64,000 bases of DNA from NCBI RefSeq assembly GCF_029846235.1, contig NZ_JARVWP010000005.1, positions 1-64,000 of the forward strand, written 5' to 3'. The notes under the pieces were generated by a model, which was not told the origin of the DNA, did not search any database, and saw nothing but the letters and a program-made list of their open reading frames with translations. The translations under genes were made by a program, and so were the position numbers. This DNA is from Bradyrhizobium sp. CER78. GTDB lineage: Bacteria; Pseudomonadota; Alphaproteobacteria; Rhizobiales; Xanthobacteraceae. Below are positions 37,810 through 47,315 of this stretch, one piece after another (positions within the stretch are counted from its first letter, which is position 1; the number at the start of each line of letters is the position of its first letter).

Positions 37810-39708
37810 CTACGAACTGGCGACGCTGCGTGACAACGGGTGCAGCCGATTCTCGTCGCCCAATGGCATGCCGAGGTCGCCGCCGTAGAGGTCGAACGCT
37901 TCGCACCAAGCCTCGAATGACAGCAGCGACCAGAGCAGTGTGAGCCTATTCGCTTTTCCCGACATATGGGCTTCCAAGGCCGTGGCGACGAAATCGGGAT
38001 TGAAGACGCCGCGGGCAGCGACCCGCTGCGGCGCCAATACCTGCTCGACGAAGGGACGCAGCCCGCCACGATACCAAGACGCATCCGGGGGACCGAACCC
38101 CATTTTCGGTTTGTCTGCGATGCGCTGCGGAACCCACGGGCGGACTGCATCGCGGAACACCTTCTTGCCCACACTGCCGTCGGTCAACAGGCTCCAATCG
38201 AAACTCGTCGCCAGGTCAATTATCCGATTGTCCAGCAACGGAACACGCGCCTCCAGCCCGTGGGCCATCGAAACCTTGTCTTCCACCATCAGCAGCCCAG
38301 CCAGATAGGTCTTTGCATCGGCGTAAAGCAGCTTATCCCAGACATGATCCGACGGTGCGCGCGCCAATAAGGCGCGTAACTCCTCGGCCACGCTGTAATC
38401 CCCGGCGCCAGCCTTGAACGAGGCAGTGAAGGCAGCGTCGTACTCCGACGGCATAAGCGGGTATGTATAGAGCGGCAATATCCGCTCGACCGCCGACGCT
38501 TCCTGCGGGCGTAGAAACCTCCACCACCAGGAACGTGCGGCCCCACTTGCAGCGCCGCCAACGTAGCCATAGCGCCCCACATAGCCGCCCAGCATCTCGT
38601 CGCCGCCGCAGCCGGACAGGACCACCTTGCTATCCTCGGCGACGCGCCCCGCAATGAGATAATTGACATAAGCCATGCCCATGCGCGGCTCTTCGAGCGC
38701 CTGGAGGGTTGGCAGCAAGGCTCGGCGCAATACCGTCTGGGGCAATTCCAGCTCGACGTGCTCGATGGCGAGTTCATTCGCCACCAGCCGCGAGAACCCT
38801 CGTTCATCAACCTGCCGATCCTCGCCCACCCCTTCGAGATCGAAGATGCACGAATAGGCGCGCACCTTCGGATCGCGCCGATGGGCCGCGGCGACAAGTG
38901 AGGTGGAATCGATACCGCCCGACAGGTAGGCCATGACCGGTACGTCAGCGGCGATTTGGCGATCGACCGTTTCGTCAAGGACGTCCCGCAGCATCGTAGC
39001 CGCCACCGCTGGCGCCTTGCTCCGACGGTTGAAGGAGAAGTCCCAATATTCGGCCTCGCGGCGCCCCCGGCCGTCATCCACCAGATAGTAGCCCGCTCGG
39101 AGCTGGCGAATGCCCCGGAACATGGATCTGCCGTTCCAGATGTTCTGATTCTGGAAATATGCGAAGACTGCGGCGTCGTCCGGCTGAAGCGAAACCAATC
39201 CCGAGGCCTGCAGCGCCCGGATTTCGGAGGCGAACAACAGGCTCCCCTCGCTCGTCTCCGCAATGTAGAGCGGCTTGATGCCAAGACGGTCGCGACCGAG
39301 TGTGAGACTTCGCGCACGTTGGTCCCAGATTGCGAACGCAAACATGCCGTTCAGCTTGTCGAGAAGCTTCTCGCGCCATTGTTCATAGCCGTGGACGAGA
39401 ACCTCAGTGTCGGAATGATCGGTCTTGAAGCGGTGGCCCTCCGTTTCAAGTTCTCGACGAAGCTCGCGGTGATTGTAGATTTCACCGTTGAAGACCACCC
39501 AGACGGTGCCGTCTTCGTTAGTCATAGGTTGCCGACCGGAATGAAGATCGACGATCGACAGCCGGCGGAAGCCAAGCGAAATATCTGCATCCTCGAAGAA
39601 GCCGTCGTCATCGGGCCCGCGGTGACGAATCGCAGCGGCCATTGACCCTATGCGCCGGCCCGCATCGCGAACACGATCTCGATGGAGAATACCTGCCAAG
39701 CCACACAT
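37810..39708 (-). CDS. AsnB-type asparagine synthase-like amidotransferase 1
   Basis: This protein of about 632 residues has an N-terminal glutaminase domain with catalytic Cys2 (MCGLAGILHRD) and a C-terminal ATP-pyrophosphatase domain with YLSGGIDSTSL. Homologues in polysaccharide clusters can transfer ammonia to uronic acid carboxylates rather than making asparagine. The presence of a WbpA-like dehydrogenase and a second AsnB protein favours that reading. Start at ATG 39708 places Cys2 correctly; the frame is open further upstream. Confidence 0.92.
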   Translation of the reverse strand: MCGLAGILHRDRVRDAGRRIGSMAAAIRHRGPDDDGFFEDADISLGFRRLSIVDLHSGRQPMTNEDGTVWVVFNGEIYNHRELRRELETEGHRFKTDHSDTEVLVHGYEQWREKLLDKLNGMFAFAIWDQRARSLTLGRDRLGIKPLYIAETSEGSLLFASEIRALQASGLVSLQPDDAAVFAYFQNQNIWNGRSMFRGIRQLRAGYYLVDDGRGRREAEYWDFSFNRRSKAPAVAATMLRDVLDETVDRQIAADVPVMAYLSGGIDSTSLVAAAHRRDPKVRAYSCIFDLEGVGEDRQVDERGFSRLVANELAIEHVELELPQTVLRRALLPTLQALEEPRMGMAYVNYLIAGRVAEDSKVVLSGCGGDEMLGGYVGRYGYVGGAASGAARSWWWRFLRPQEASAVERILPLYTYPLMPSEYDAAFTASFKAGAGDYSVAEELRALLARAPSDHVWDKLLYADAKTYLAGLLMVEDKVSMAHGLEARVPLLDNRIIDLATSFDWSLLTDGSVGKKVFRDAVRPWVPQRIADKPKMGFGPPDASWYRGGLRPFVEQVLAPQRVAARGVFNPDFVATALEAHMSGKANRLTLLWSLLSFEAWCEAFDLYGGDLGMPLGDENRLHPLSRSVASS

Positions 39709-39724
39709 GCTCGAACCGCCCAGT

Positions 39725-42187
39725 TTAAGCCAATTGTCCCGCCGCCGGTACGTCTTCGGCCGGCAGCAAGCAGCTCGTGCGTCGGCTGATCGCGGCTTCG
39801 ACGCGACGTGGAAACTTCGCCGTATCAACATAGAGCTCGCCTAGTCGAGCGGCGACTGCACTGACCGAATAATTTCTCTCGACATACCCCCGGCTTCTGC
39901 GCCCAAGGTCTGCTAGCTCCACGCGCGGACGCTCCACCAGTTCACGCAGCACCCGCTCGATCGTATCGGGATTGGCAGATATGATCGGACAGGCCTCGGC
40001 ATCGACAAGCTCGGCGCGGTCACGGATGTAACAGATGACAGGCTTGCCTCGCGCCATCGATTCCAACGCAGTGTAGCCATGCCAGCCTATCAGCAGCTGA
40101 TCGACAACGACATCGCAGTCCGCCATTCGCGACAACACGACATCGTTCGGGACCCCTGACACCATATCCAGCTCAATAGCCACACCCTCGGCTCGCAGCT
40201 TGTCCACTGCGGCTATCAGATATTGCGATCCTTTGGCCCAGCCGTGATTGGGAGCGTGAAATATCCGCAGGGGCCGCCCGTCGACCTCGACCGAGGTTCC
40301 GACGTAACTCAGCTTGTCGAGGTCAATCGGCCAATACCAGAGCCGGCGTGCACCCGGTGTATAGGCCATCATGTCGCCCATGGAAACGAGCTGAGTGGCG
40401 TATTTGGAGAATTTCTCCATGTTCTTGGCGCCTGCATCGGAGTCGCAAAGGCAGTTGATGCCAGGCCGATCGCAATGCGTGCAGCAGTTGAACTTGCCTA
40501 AAGCTTCGGTCTCCTTTCTGGTGCGGATATCGGCGCCATAGGCATAGAGATAGATGCGCTTGCCAAACCGACGCAGCCATTTCAGTTCGGAGTTGGAGAC
40601 GCCAAAACGACCATCCCTCTCAAGAATTCCTTCATCGTAGAAGAAGTGAAATACGTCGAAGCGGATCAGAGCCCAGGCGAAAACAAGCCGCCGGAACACC
40701 GGGATCAAAAATGGAAATCGCTTGGCAAGCCACTCGATCTGCGGCTTGAGGACGTAGTCGAACTTACTTGTGATGTAATAGGTTGTATAGGCTAAAGTCT
40801 TTGAATGAAAACCCATCTGTCTGTCGGCTTCGGCCAGCAGAGGTAGCGTAAGGATAGGAGTCGTGCCCCAAAGGCTAGCCGGTCGTGCAGCCACATGCAG
40901 CCGCCACAAGGCAGCTAACCAAATGAAAGGTGCGGCCAGAACGGCGAACGCGGCAGTGATAGCTGGCCCGGCCCGCCACACCCAGGAATAGAGACGGCCT
41001 CTCCAAATCGAGGCACACGTGCGCAGACCGAAACGCGCGTAGAACCCGAAGAACCTGGCCAACCTCCCGAGCCGTGCTCCGACTCTCACCGGCCCGCCGC
41101 GAGCGGCGATCGCTTTAAGATACGCAGTAGTAGTAAACTCGGCCACTTTGTCAGGAGCATGCCACTTTTCAACGAAGGCTCGCGAACGCTTGCCGTGCAG
41201 ACGCAGTCCAGCACGATCGCGAATCAATCCGCGGAGAGTTTCCTTCAGCGTCTCCGGGGTCGCCGAAATGACAGGCAAATCATCCCGCATTTCGACCGGG
41301 ATAAGCTCGAGGTCCCTTTCTCTCAAAAAGGCAATGACGGGCTTGCCTAGGGCCATTAGTTCAACTGCAAGACCGCCGTACCAACCCACCAGAACTTGAT
41401 CGACCAGCAAGTCCGCCGTCTCATACACCCCTCTGACTTCAGCATGCGGGACATTCTCGACGAGGACGAGTTCGACATTCTCGCCTTCGGCTTCCAGCTC
41501 CTTGATTGCAGCGATGACAAAGTCGCTACCCTTTATCTCCCGCCAGGTTGGGGCATGAAGCACACGCAGACGTGCCCCCGAGTCCGGCTCATCATCTAGC
41601 GGCGGAACCCAGGTGCGCGTATCGCAGTTGGAATAGGGGAGAAATTGTGCGCCCGGGATGTTATGCAAAAGGTCTGGATTGACGGCATAGACACCGTCCA
41701 TCCAGGCCAGCGCAGCATTAATCATCTCACGCTTATAGTCGTTGTAGCTGGACTCGCACAAAAGCCGACTGCGGCAGTTCGCACACGCGTTGACCTGAAA
41801 GTTTTCGATTGCGAAGTCGCTGATGCGGCTGTCGCATCCCTGGAACGTAACGAAGGTTGATATGCCGACCGCGTTCAGCAGTGGCAAATCGGCCATGATC
41901 CACTTGCGATTCAAATCGCTGAGGAGGCTGGTACCGAAATTGAAATGTACGACATCAGCCCGGAACAGAATCTCAGCTAGCCCAAACCACCAGCGAATAG
42001 ACAAAAACGGGTTGCCGCCTGCCCCCACCTTAAGATCGCGGTCGATGGGATACCCGAACCACTGGCGAAAATAAACGAACGTTTTCGAAATGAACCCGTG
42101 TCCCCGCTCGGCTCGGGACAGATAGTATGCATTGCCGCCAACGTCGAATGGAGCATGATAGACACGTGGCTTGCGGTCACGGGCCAT
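39725..42187 (-). CDS. Tandem two-module glycosyltransferase-like protein, II-I order
   Basis: The product has about 820 residues from ATG 42187. The N-terminal half (type II) has VVHFNFGTSLLSD, FVTFQGCD, and the cysteine motif CANC-x5-C at about 130-145. The C-terminal half (type I) has IYLYAYGAD and the motif CCTHC-x6-C-x-C at about 565-585. Each half ends in a GT-B nucleotide-binding region with VDQVLVGWYGGLAVELMALGKPV or VDQLLIGWHGYTALESMARGKPV. It overlaps its upstream neighbour by eleven bases. The likely role is transfer of sugars in the repeat unit; donors are unknown. Confidence 0.85.
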   Translation of the reverse strand: MARDRKPRVYHAPFDVGGNAYYLSRAERGHGFISKTFVYFRQWFGYPIDRDLKVGAGGNPFLSIRWWFGLAEILFRADVVHFNFGTSLLSDLNRKWIMADLPLLNAVGISTFVTFQGCDSRISDFAIENFQVNACANCRSRLLCESSYNDYKREMINAALAWMDGVYAVNPDLLHNIPGAQFLPYSNCDTRTWVPPLDDEPDSGARLRVLHAPTWREIKGSDFVIAAIKELEAEGENVELVLVENVPHAEVRGVYETADLLVDQVLVGWYGGLAVELMALGKPVIAFLRERDLELIPVEMRDDLPVISATPETLKETLRGLIRDRAGLRLHGKRSRAFVEKWHAPDKVAEFTTTAYLKAIAARGGPVRVGARLGRLARFFGFYARFGLRTCASIWRGRLYSWVWRAGPAITAAFAVLAAPFIWLAALWRLHVAARPASLWGTTPILTLPLLAEADRQMGFHSKTLAYTTYYITSKFDYVLKPQIEWLAKRFPFLIPVFRRLVFAWALIRFDVFHFFYDEGILERDGRFGVSNSELKWLRRFGKRIYLYAYGADIRTRKETEALGKFNCCTHCDRPGINCLCDSDAGAKNMEKFSKYATQLVSMGDMMAYTPGARRLWYWPIDLDKLSYVGTSVEVDGRPLRIFHAPNHGWAKGSQYLIAAVDKLRAEGVAIELDMVSGVPNDVVLSRMADCDVVVDQLLIGWHGYTALESMARGKPVICYIRDRAELVDAEACPIISANPDTIERVLRELVERPRVELADLGRRSRGYVERNYSVSAVAARLGELYVDTAKFPRRVEAAISRRTSCLLPAEDVPAAGQLA

Positions 42188-45026
42188 AGTACGGCTCCTG
42201 ATTATCGAGCTTATTTGGCGCACGGGTGTGCAAATGGCCGAGATCCTCCCGATAGAGGCGACTAACATGGCCGGCGATGTGGCTATGATTGTGAAACTCT
42301 CGCACGAAAGCAGCACAGCGACGGCCGAGCGCCAACCTGGCGTCATCGTCGCGCAGCAGATCGCGGAGGCGATCCGCGATCGTCGTAGGATCTGCGTGGA
42401 CGACTGGACATCCGGGGACAAGATGGGCGTGATCTGGATGATGGCTGGAAATCACCGGCACTCCTTGCGCCATAGCCTCGATCGCAGTGTTGCCGTAAGA
42501 TCCAAGGGTCAACTGCTCCACAAAGATGTCAGCCTGTCCGAACTTGCGGATGGCTTCCCGTCGCTCCAAGTTCTGGACCATGACCAGTTCGATGTCGAAA
42601 CCCTCTCGCTGGAGCTGTTCTATGGCTGCAACAACGTGCTTTGTGCCCTTTACGTTTTCCATCGCCGCTGATGAAGGTGCATGCATCACTACGACCGGTC
42701 CGCCGCCCTTTGTAGGGTTCTCGACCTCGGGTCGCAAAGCAGCAGTTTCCGCGTCTAAGGACAACGGCAAATATTCGAAATCAGGGCTACAATGACAGAG
42801 GTTGGGCGTCGATACAAAAACTCGATTTGCTTCGCGCACTCCGCGTTGGAATCGACGGAAATATTCGCGTCGCCAGCCGCGCGCCTTGCAGGCGGCACAA
42901 GCATCCGCGACACTCTTCCCCTGGGCTGCGAACTCGGGTGCCAGTTTAGTAAGAATAAAACAGCCCCGCCAGTGAAAGTAGACAGAGCTGCCACTTTTCC
43001 TGAGATATTCAACGTCCAAGTTATCTGGGAGAAAGCTCAGGAACCAGTTAAAGTGGTAGACGTCATACCGCCCCCACTTACTCATGAAGTAACGTTCCAG
43101 GTTGTCCAAATTGAACGTATCTGTGACCGGCGGCCGCCGTGGTTCTATGCCGACGCGATCGAATGATACGTGCTCGAAATAGAAATCCGGATGGAAGACA
43201 TCATTGCGCACGACGTCTGGAGCCACGAACGCAGGGTTGTAGTCGAACGCCTCGTAGACAGAGTGCCACCCAAGCGCTTTCAGATCGCTGCTGAGCACCG
43301 TTGGCTGGACCGTCGCGTACAGTCCGTGAAAAGCCGCGTTTTGAGACGATGCGTTTCTTTTCTCGCGGACCAACGGATTGAGCCGCTGGCGAAGCTCAAG
43401 CGCATATGCACCGGACACGATCTTCTCAGCAGTCCCGAGGTAAATTCGAAGCGTCGTTGGCATGAACAGCGAGAGCACTCTGCCGGCTTCCCTACGAAGG
43501 CGTCTTAGAATCCAAGCTCGACGTGCGGCAGGTGCTGCTCTGGCGTAGCGCTCAGCCAGATCACCGAGGCGCTTCGCTACCCGCCTTCCCATCGAAGCCC
43601 ATCGCCTCCCCGCCTCCGCAATACGCGAGGCTCCTAAAGCAATCGCTGCACTTCCCAAACGTCGTGGCAACATAGCCTTGTAAAGTTGTCGCAGGTCTGT
43701 CGCCAGCGCCTCAATGGAGGCATGTTTCTTTACATACTCCGGGCCGCGGGCCGCAGCTTCTATCAGCGGGGCCCTGTCCTTGCTCAGTTGATCCAGCACT
43801 TGGCCGATGGTCTCCGGGTCCGCTTTAATGATGGGGCATTCTTGCGGCGACGGAATGCGAAGCCCCGGCCGGATATTGGCGATCACAGGAACGCCTAGCG
43901 CCATAGCTTCGATGGCGGTGAGGCCGAAGGCGCCACTGATCAACTGGTCAACGACAACGTCGACCTTCGTCATCTGATCAAGGATTTCTCGGCGAGGCAG
44001 CCCTGAAAGCTTGACCAATTCAATAGCTCGGTCCTGCCGCTTCAGCTCGTCGATGGCGGAAACCAGGTAACGCGTACCCTTGAAGTGGTCATGATTCGGA
44101 AAGTGTCCAACTCGTAAGACCGGGTCTGAGTGGTCACTAGGTTTAGCTCTGGGCAATAGGTCCGCGACATCGACGATCAAGTATCTCATGAAGTACGGGT
44201 TCGGCAAATAATCTATTGACAAACCATAGCCAACCATGCGCGTCGCATACCGCCCTATTGTTTCCAGGGTCTGCAGCCCCCCCTCATCGTCACACAGGCA
44301 GAAGCGTCCCGGTGCTGGACAATCCATGCACATGTTGAACTTCGCGGACGCCAGAGTTCTCTGCCGCAAACGGTGGTCAGCTCCGTATGCGTAAGTGAAA
44401 AGAAGCTTGTTCGCGTCGCGATAGGCCTGCATTTCCGACAAAGCAATCCCAAAGCGCTCGCTTCCGTAGCCCCCCGCCGGCTCAAGCAATCCGCGGTCGT
44501 TGTAAAGGTGGAAGATATCAAATGCGAGCAACGACCAAGCGTGAACGTATCTGCGGAAAGCGTAGAACAGGGGATTATCGTTTTTTAGAATGAACTCCTG
44601 GATGCGACTGAGATTGATGTCAAAATCTGAGGTCGTATAGTATTGCGTGAACACAAGAGATACGGCCTCCACGCCGGCCATCTTATCGGCTCGCGTGACG
44701 TGTCGCAGCGAAGCGATTGGCGTTGTCCCCCATACGCTCCTCAACCTGCCCATAGCCAACCGAACATGACTGGCCCGACTAGCTGCAACCATGAGCCGAT
44801 CCCAGAACTGCTTCGCCTCGGCCGACTCATCCGGGAAAGCGAGCGGCCGGAACGCCTTGACTGCTTGAAGCATCTCTGCTGGAGAGCCTCTTCGCACGCA
44901 CCAGTCTGCGCTGCAGAAAAAGTCCGCAATGTCCTCAGCCATGTAAAAAGCCAGGATGCCCGGGGTTCCCTTCGGAAACGTGCCCGACCGCCCCCTTCGC
45001 ATTCGCTTGATTAACCTGGAAATCAT
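42177..45026 (-). CDS. Tandem two-module glycosyltransferase-like protein, I-II order
   Basis: The product has 949 residues. The N-terminal half (type I, about 90-450) has LLFTYAYGADHRLRQ and the cysteine cluster C-x2-C-x6-C-x-C at about 229-246. The C-terminal half (type II, about 560-940) has YDVYHFNWFLSFLPD, VYFHWRGCFI and CAAC near residue 708. Both halves contain a GT-B acceptor/donor end with VVVDQLISGAFGLTAIEAMALG or FVEQLTLGSYGNTAIEAMAQG. It is homologous to the next gene with the modules in the opposite order. A central linker of about 100 residues is poorly conserved. Confidence 0.87.
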   Translation of the reverse strand: MISRLIKRMRRGRSGTFPKGTPGILAFYMAEDIADFFCSADWCVRRGSPAEMLQAVKAFRPLAFPDESAEAKQFWDRLMVAASRASHVRLAMGRLRSVWGTTPIASLRHVTRADKMAGVEAVSLVFTQYYTTSDFDINLSRIQEFILKNDNPLFYAFRRYVHAWSLLAFDIFHLYNDRGLLEPAGGYGSERFGIALSEMQAYRDANKLLFTYAYGADHRLRQRTLASAKFNMCMDCPAPGRFCLCDDEGGLQTLETIGRYATRMVGYGLSIDYLPNPYFMRYLIVDVADLLPRAKPSDHSDPVLRVGHFPNHDHFKGTRYLVSAIDELKRQDRAIELVKLSGLPRREILDQMTKVDVVVDQLISGAFGLTAIEAMALGVPVIANIRPGLRIPSPQECPIIKADPETIGQVLDQLSKDRAPLIEAAARGPEYVKKHASIEALATDLRQLYKAMLPRRLGSAAIALGASRIAEAGRRWASMGRRVAKRLGDLAERYARAAPAARRAWILRRLRREAGRVLSLFMPTTLRIYLGTAEKIVSGAYALELRQRLNPLVREKRNASSQNAAFHGLYATVQPTVLSSDLKALGWHSVYEAFDYNPAFVAPDVVRNDVFHPDFYFEHVSFDRVGIEPRRPPVTDTFNLDNLERYFMSKWGRYDVYHFNWFLSFLPDNLDVEYLRKSGSSVYFHWRGCFILTKLAPEFAAQGKSVADACAACKARGWRREYFRRFQRGVREANRVFVSTPNLCHCSPDFEYLPLSLDAETAALRPEVENPTKGGGPVVVMHAPSSAAMENVKGTKHVVAAIEQLQREGFDIELVMVQNLERREAIRKFGQADIFVEQLTLGSYGNTAIEAMAQGVPVISSHHPDHAHLVPGCPVVHADPTTIADRLRDLLRDDDARLALGRRCAAFVREFHNHSHIAGHVSRLYREDLGHLHTRAPNKLDNQEPYYGP

Positions 45027-45149
45027 ATCACATGGCCGAGGATGGATTTTCTGATCACTTTCTGTGAAGCCCTTACTCGCTGACAGATCTGGATGAGCTC
45101 AGCCGACGGTATTGCGGATTGGAGTGCAGCGAAGATAATCGGCCTTCAG

Positions 45150-46292
45150 CTACTTCCCTCGACAGGCATTGTCTAGGAGATCGACCACCCGATCCTGATC
45201 TTCATTGGACATCTTTGGAAAGAGAGGCAGTGCGATCGTCGTATCTTCGGCAAGTATGGCGTTTGGAAATTGCTCTGCTCGCCATCCATACTTGTCAACA
45301 TAGTACCCGAGGCGGTGAACCGCATGCGTGCCTGGCCGCGTTTGGATATTTTCTGCGGCCAAGGCGGCCATGAGTTCGTTCCTACGCTTTCGGCCGCCGT
45401 CTAGCACTCGGATGACATAAGATTGAAATGCATGCCCACCGACGTCCCCACCGAGCGGTCGCACGACTGAATCGATTCCGCCGAGCAACTCGGAATAGCG
45501 GTGCCCGAGACGCCTGCGTTCCGCCAGCACCCTGTCGAGCTTGCCCATTTGCGCCACACCGACAGCTGCCTGGATATCGGACAAGCGCAAATTGAAGCCC
45601 AAATTGTCAAACGTCGCCATCGTCCACGGACCATGGGGCTCGATCGAAGGATCCGGAGCTCCCGTCGCACCATGATTGCGCTGCGAGCGCACGCGCGCTG
45701 CAAGATCATCGCGATTCGTCGTCACCGCCCCGCCCTCGCCGGTCGTAACCGCCTTGCGCGGGTGAAAGGAAAAACAGCCGACATCGCCGATCGCGCCGAC
45801 AGGTTTGCCTTTGTATGTTGTGCCAATCGCACAGGCAGCGTCTTCGATAACGGCGATACCGCGCGACCCCGCAATGGCCCTGATCTCATCCATCGGGGCA
45901 GCGAGACCGAACAAGTGGACCGCAACGATCGCCTTCGTGCGCGGCGTGATGGCCGCCTTCAACTTCTCAGGATCGAGATTATAGGTCGACAGATCGATAT
46001 CGACGAAGACCGGCTTCGCACCGACATACTCGGCACAGTGCGCGCTCGTTACCCAAGTGAACGCCGGAACAATCACTTCGTCCCCAGCTCCGAGATTCAG
46101 CGCCAGGGTCGCCAAGTGGAGCGCTGCGGTGCACGACGTGCAGGCTAACGCATACCTCACCTCCTGCTTCTCGGCGAGCAGCTTCTCAAAGCGCTCGGTC
46201 AATGGGCCCTGGGTCACCCATTTCGAGCTTAGACACTCACGCAGCAGCGTGATTTCGGCTTCATCAAAACTTGGTTCTGTGATGTTCATCAT
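45150..46292 (-). CDS. DegT/DnrJ/EryC1 aminotransferase 2
   Basis: This is a 380-residue PLP-dependent sugar aminotransferase with ALACTSCTAALHLATLA and the putative PLP lysine in FSFHPRKAVTTGEGGA. This resembles perosamine or 4-amino-sugar synthases more than WbpE. It may make a 4-amino-4-deoxy sugar distinct from the 3-amino sugar of the other set. It follows the sulfotransferase gene by 15 bases in the same operon. Confidence 0.92.
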   Translation of the reverse strand: MMNITEPSFDEAEITLLRECLSSKWVTQGPLTERFEKLLAEKQEVRYALACTSCTAALHLATLALNLGAGDEVIVPAFTWVTSAHCAEYVGAKPVFVDIDLSTYNLDPEKLKAAITPRTKAIVAVHLFGLAAPMDEIRAIAGSRGIAVIEDAACAIGTTYKGKPVGAIGDVGCFSFHPRKAVTTGEGGAVTTNRDDLAARVRSQRNHGATGAPDPSIEPHGPWTMATFDNLGFNLRLSDIQAAVGVAQMGKLDRVLAERRRLGHRYSELLGGIDSVVRPLGGDVGGHAFQSYVIRVLDGGRKRRNELMAALAAENIQTRPGTHAVHRLGYYVDKYGWRAEQFPNAILAEDTTIALPLFPKMSNEDQDRVVDLLDNACRGK

Positions 46293-46307
46293 CTTGGTTC
46301 CCGCGCG

Positions 46308-47315
46308 TCAGCTACCCTGCAACTTCGATCGCCATTTATCCACCGCAACCCTAAGTTCCCGCGAGACTTCGTCATCGAGCCGGACTCGATCGGTCGACTC
46401 GAAGCGCTCGGGGATCCTATCAAGTTGAACGTTCGCGCTCCCGCCCTTGCTTTTGATCGCTTCGGCAAGCTCCTCAATGACGGATCGTGGTTCACGCGAC
46501 AATCGTTCGTAATCCACGCCAATGACGCGCTCCGGCTCGATCTTTGCCAAGCTAGCGTCGGTCGCAATCTCGATGGATACCGCCTGTCGCGCAACCTGCT
46601 CGATCGGCGGCAGCTTCGCGATATCTGCGTAGTCCGGCGGCTTGACCGACCACCAACGCGCAGCATCGCCGAACAAGTCCAGCCGCTGAAGCCAGATCGA
46701 TTGCGCGACAAAGAATGCATCTCGCCTGCATGATGCAAAGAAGGCGAGTGGAAATACATTCGCGAGCCAGTCCGCTTGAAACGAAAACCAGGTGTTGTTC
46801 TTGAAGACAAGTGGCTTTTCTTGAACGGCTTGCATCGCTGATATCGAGCGCACAAGCCCACTCCTGTCGACAAGCTGTCTAGTACGCTCGTCAAGGAAGT
46901 GAGTCTCTTGCCCATGATCAAACCATCGCGACCAGAAAAAGCCGAACTCGTTAGGCTCAGACCAGGACGACGTTCTTCCACGAAGAGATTGAAATGACAT
47001 CGAAGAGCTCTGGTCGTGCAGACCAAGATAATTCTCGATCATCATTCCAATATGAGGCGCCAACCAAAAGCGGGCAGCAAAGTTCGTGACTCCAGCGAAT
47101 CCCTGGCTCTCGAGCACCAATTGACTCGTAAGGGTCGTGCCAGAGCGTGGGGGCCCCAGAATGAAAAGCATGGGCTCACGAGGTTCGGAACCGGCCACCC
47201 CAAGCGGAACATCGAGCTTGGACAAAAGGACGTTTAGCTCCAGCAATCGTTCGTCACGAGCCGCGTCCTTTTCAAAGCTTTCTACAAGCCGACTCATGTC
47301 CGATGCCTTCTTCAA
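46308..47315 (-). CDS. Sulfotransferase family protein
   Basis: This 335-residue protein has the 5'-phosphosulfate-binding loop LFILGPPRSGTTLTSQL at about residues 50-65 and a later IGVDYERLSREPRSVIEEL segment typical of PAPS sulfotransferases. It would transfer sulfate from PAPS to a sugar of the surface polysaccharide. Its start overlaps the FemAB-like gene stop by four bases (ATGA), and PAPS-making genes lie just upstream. Confidence 0.9.
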   Translation of the reverse strand: MKKASDMSRLVESFEKDAARDERLLELNVLLSKLDVPLGVAGSEPREPMLFILGPPRSGTTLTSQLVLESQGFAGVTNFAARFWLAPHIGMMIENYLGLHDQSSSMSFQSLRGRTSSWSEPNEFGFFWSRWFDHGQETHFLDERTRQLVDRSGLVRSISAMQAVQEKPLVFKNNTWFSFQADWLANVFPLAFFASCRRDAFFVAQSIWLQRLDLFGDAARWWSVKPPDYADIAKLPPIEQVARQAVSIEIATDASLAKIEPERVIGVDYERLSREPRSVIEELAEAIKSKGGSANVQLDRIPERFESTDRVRLDDEVSRELRVAVDKWRSKLQGS

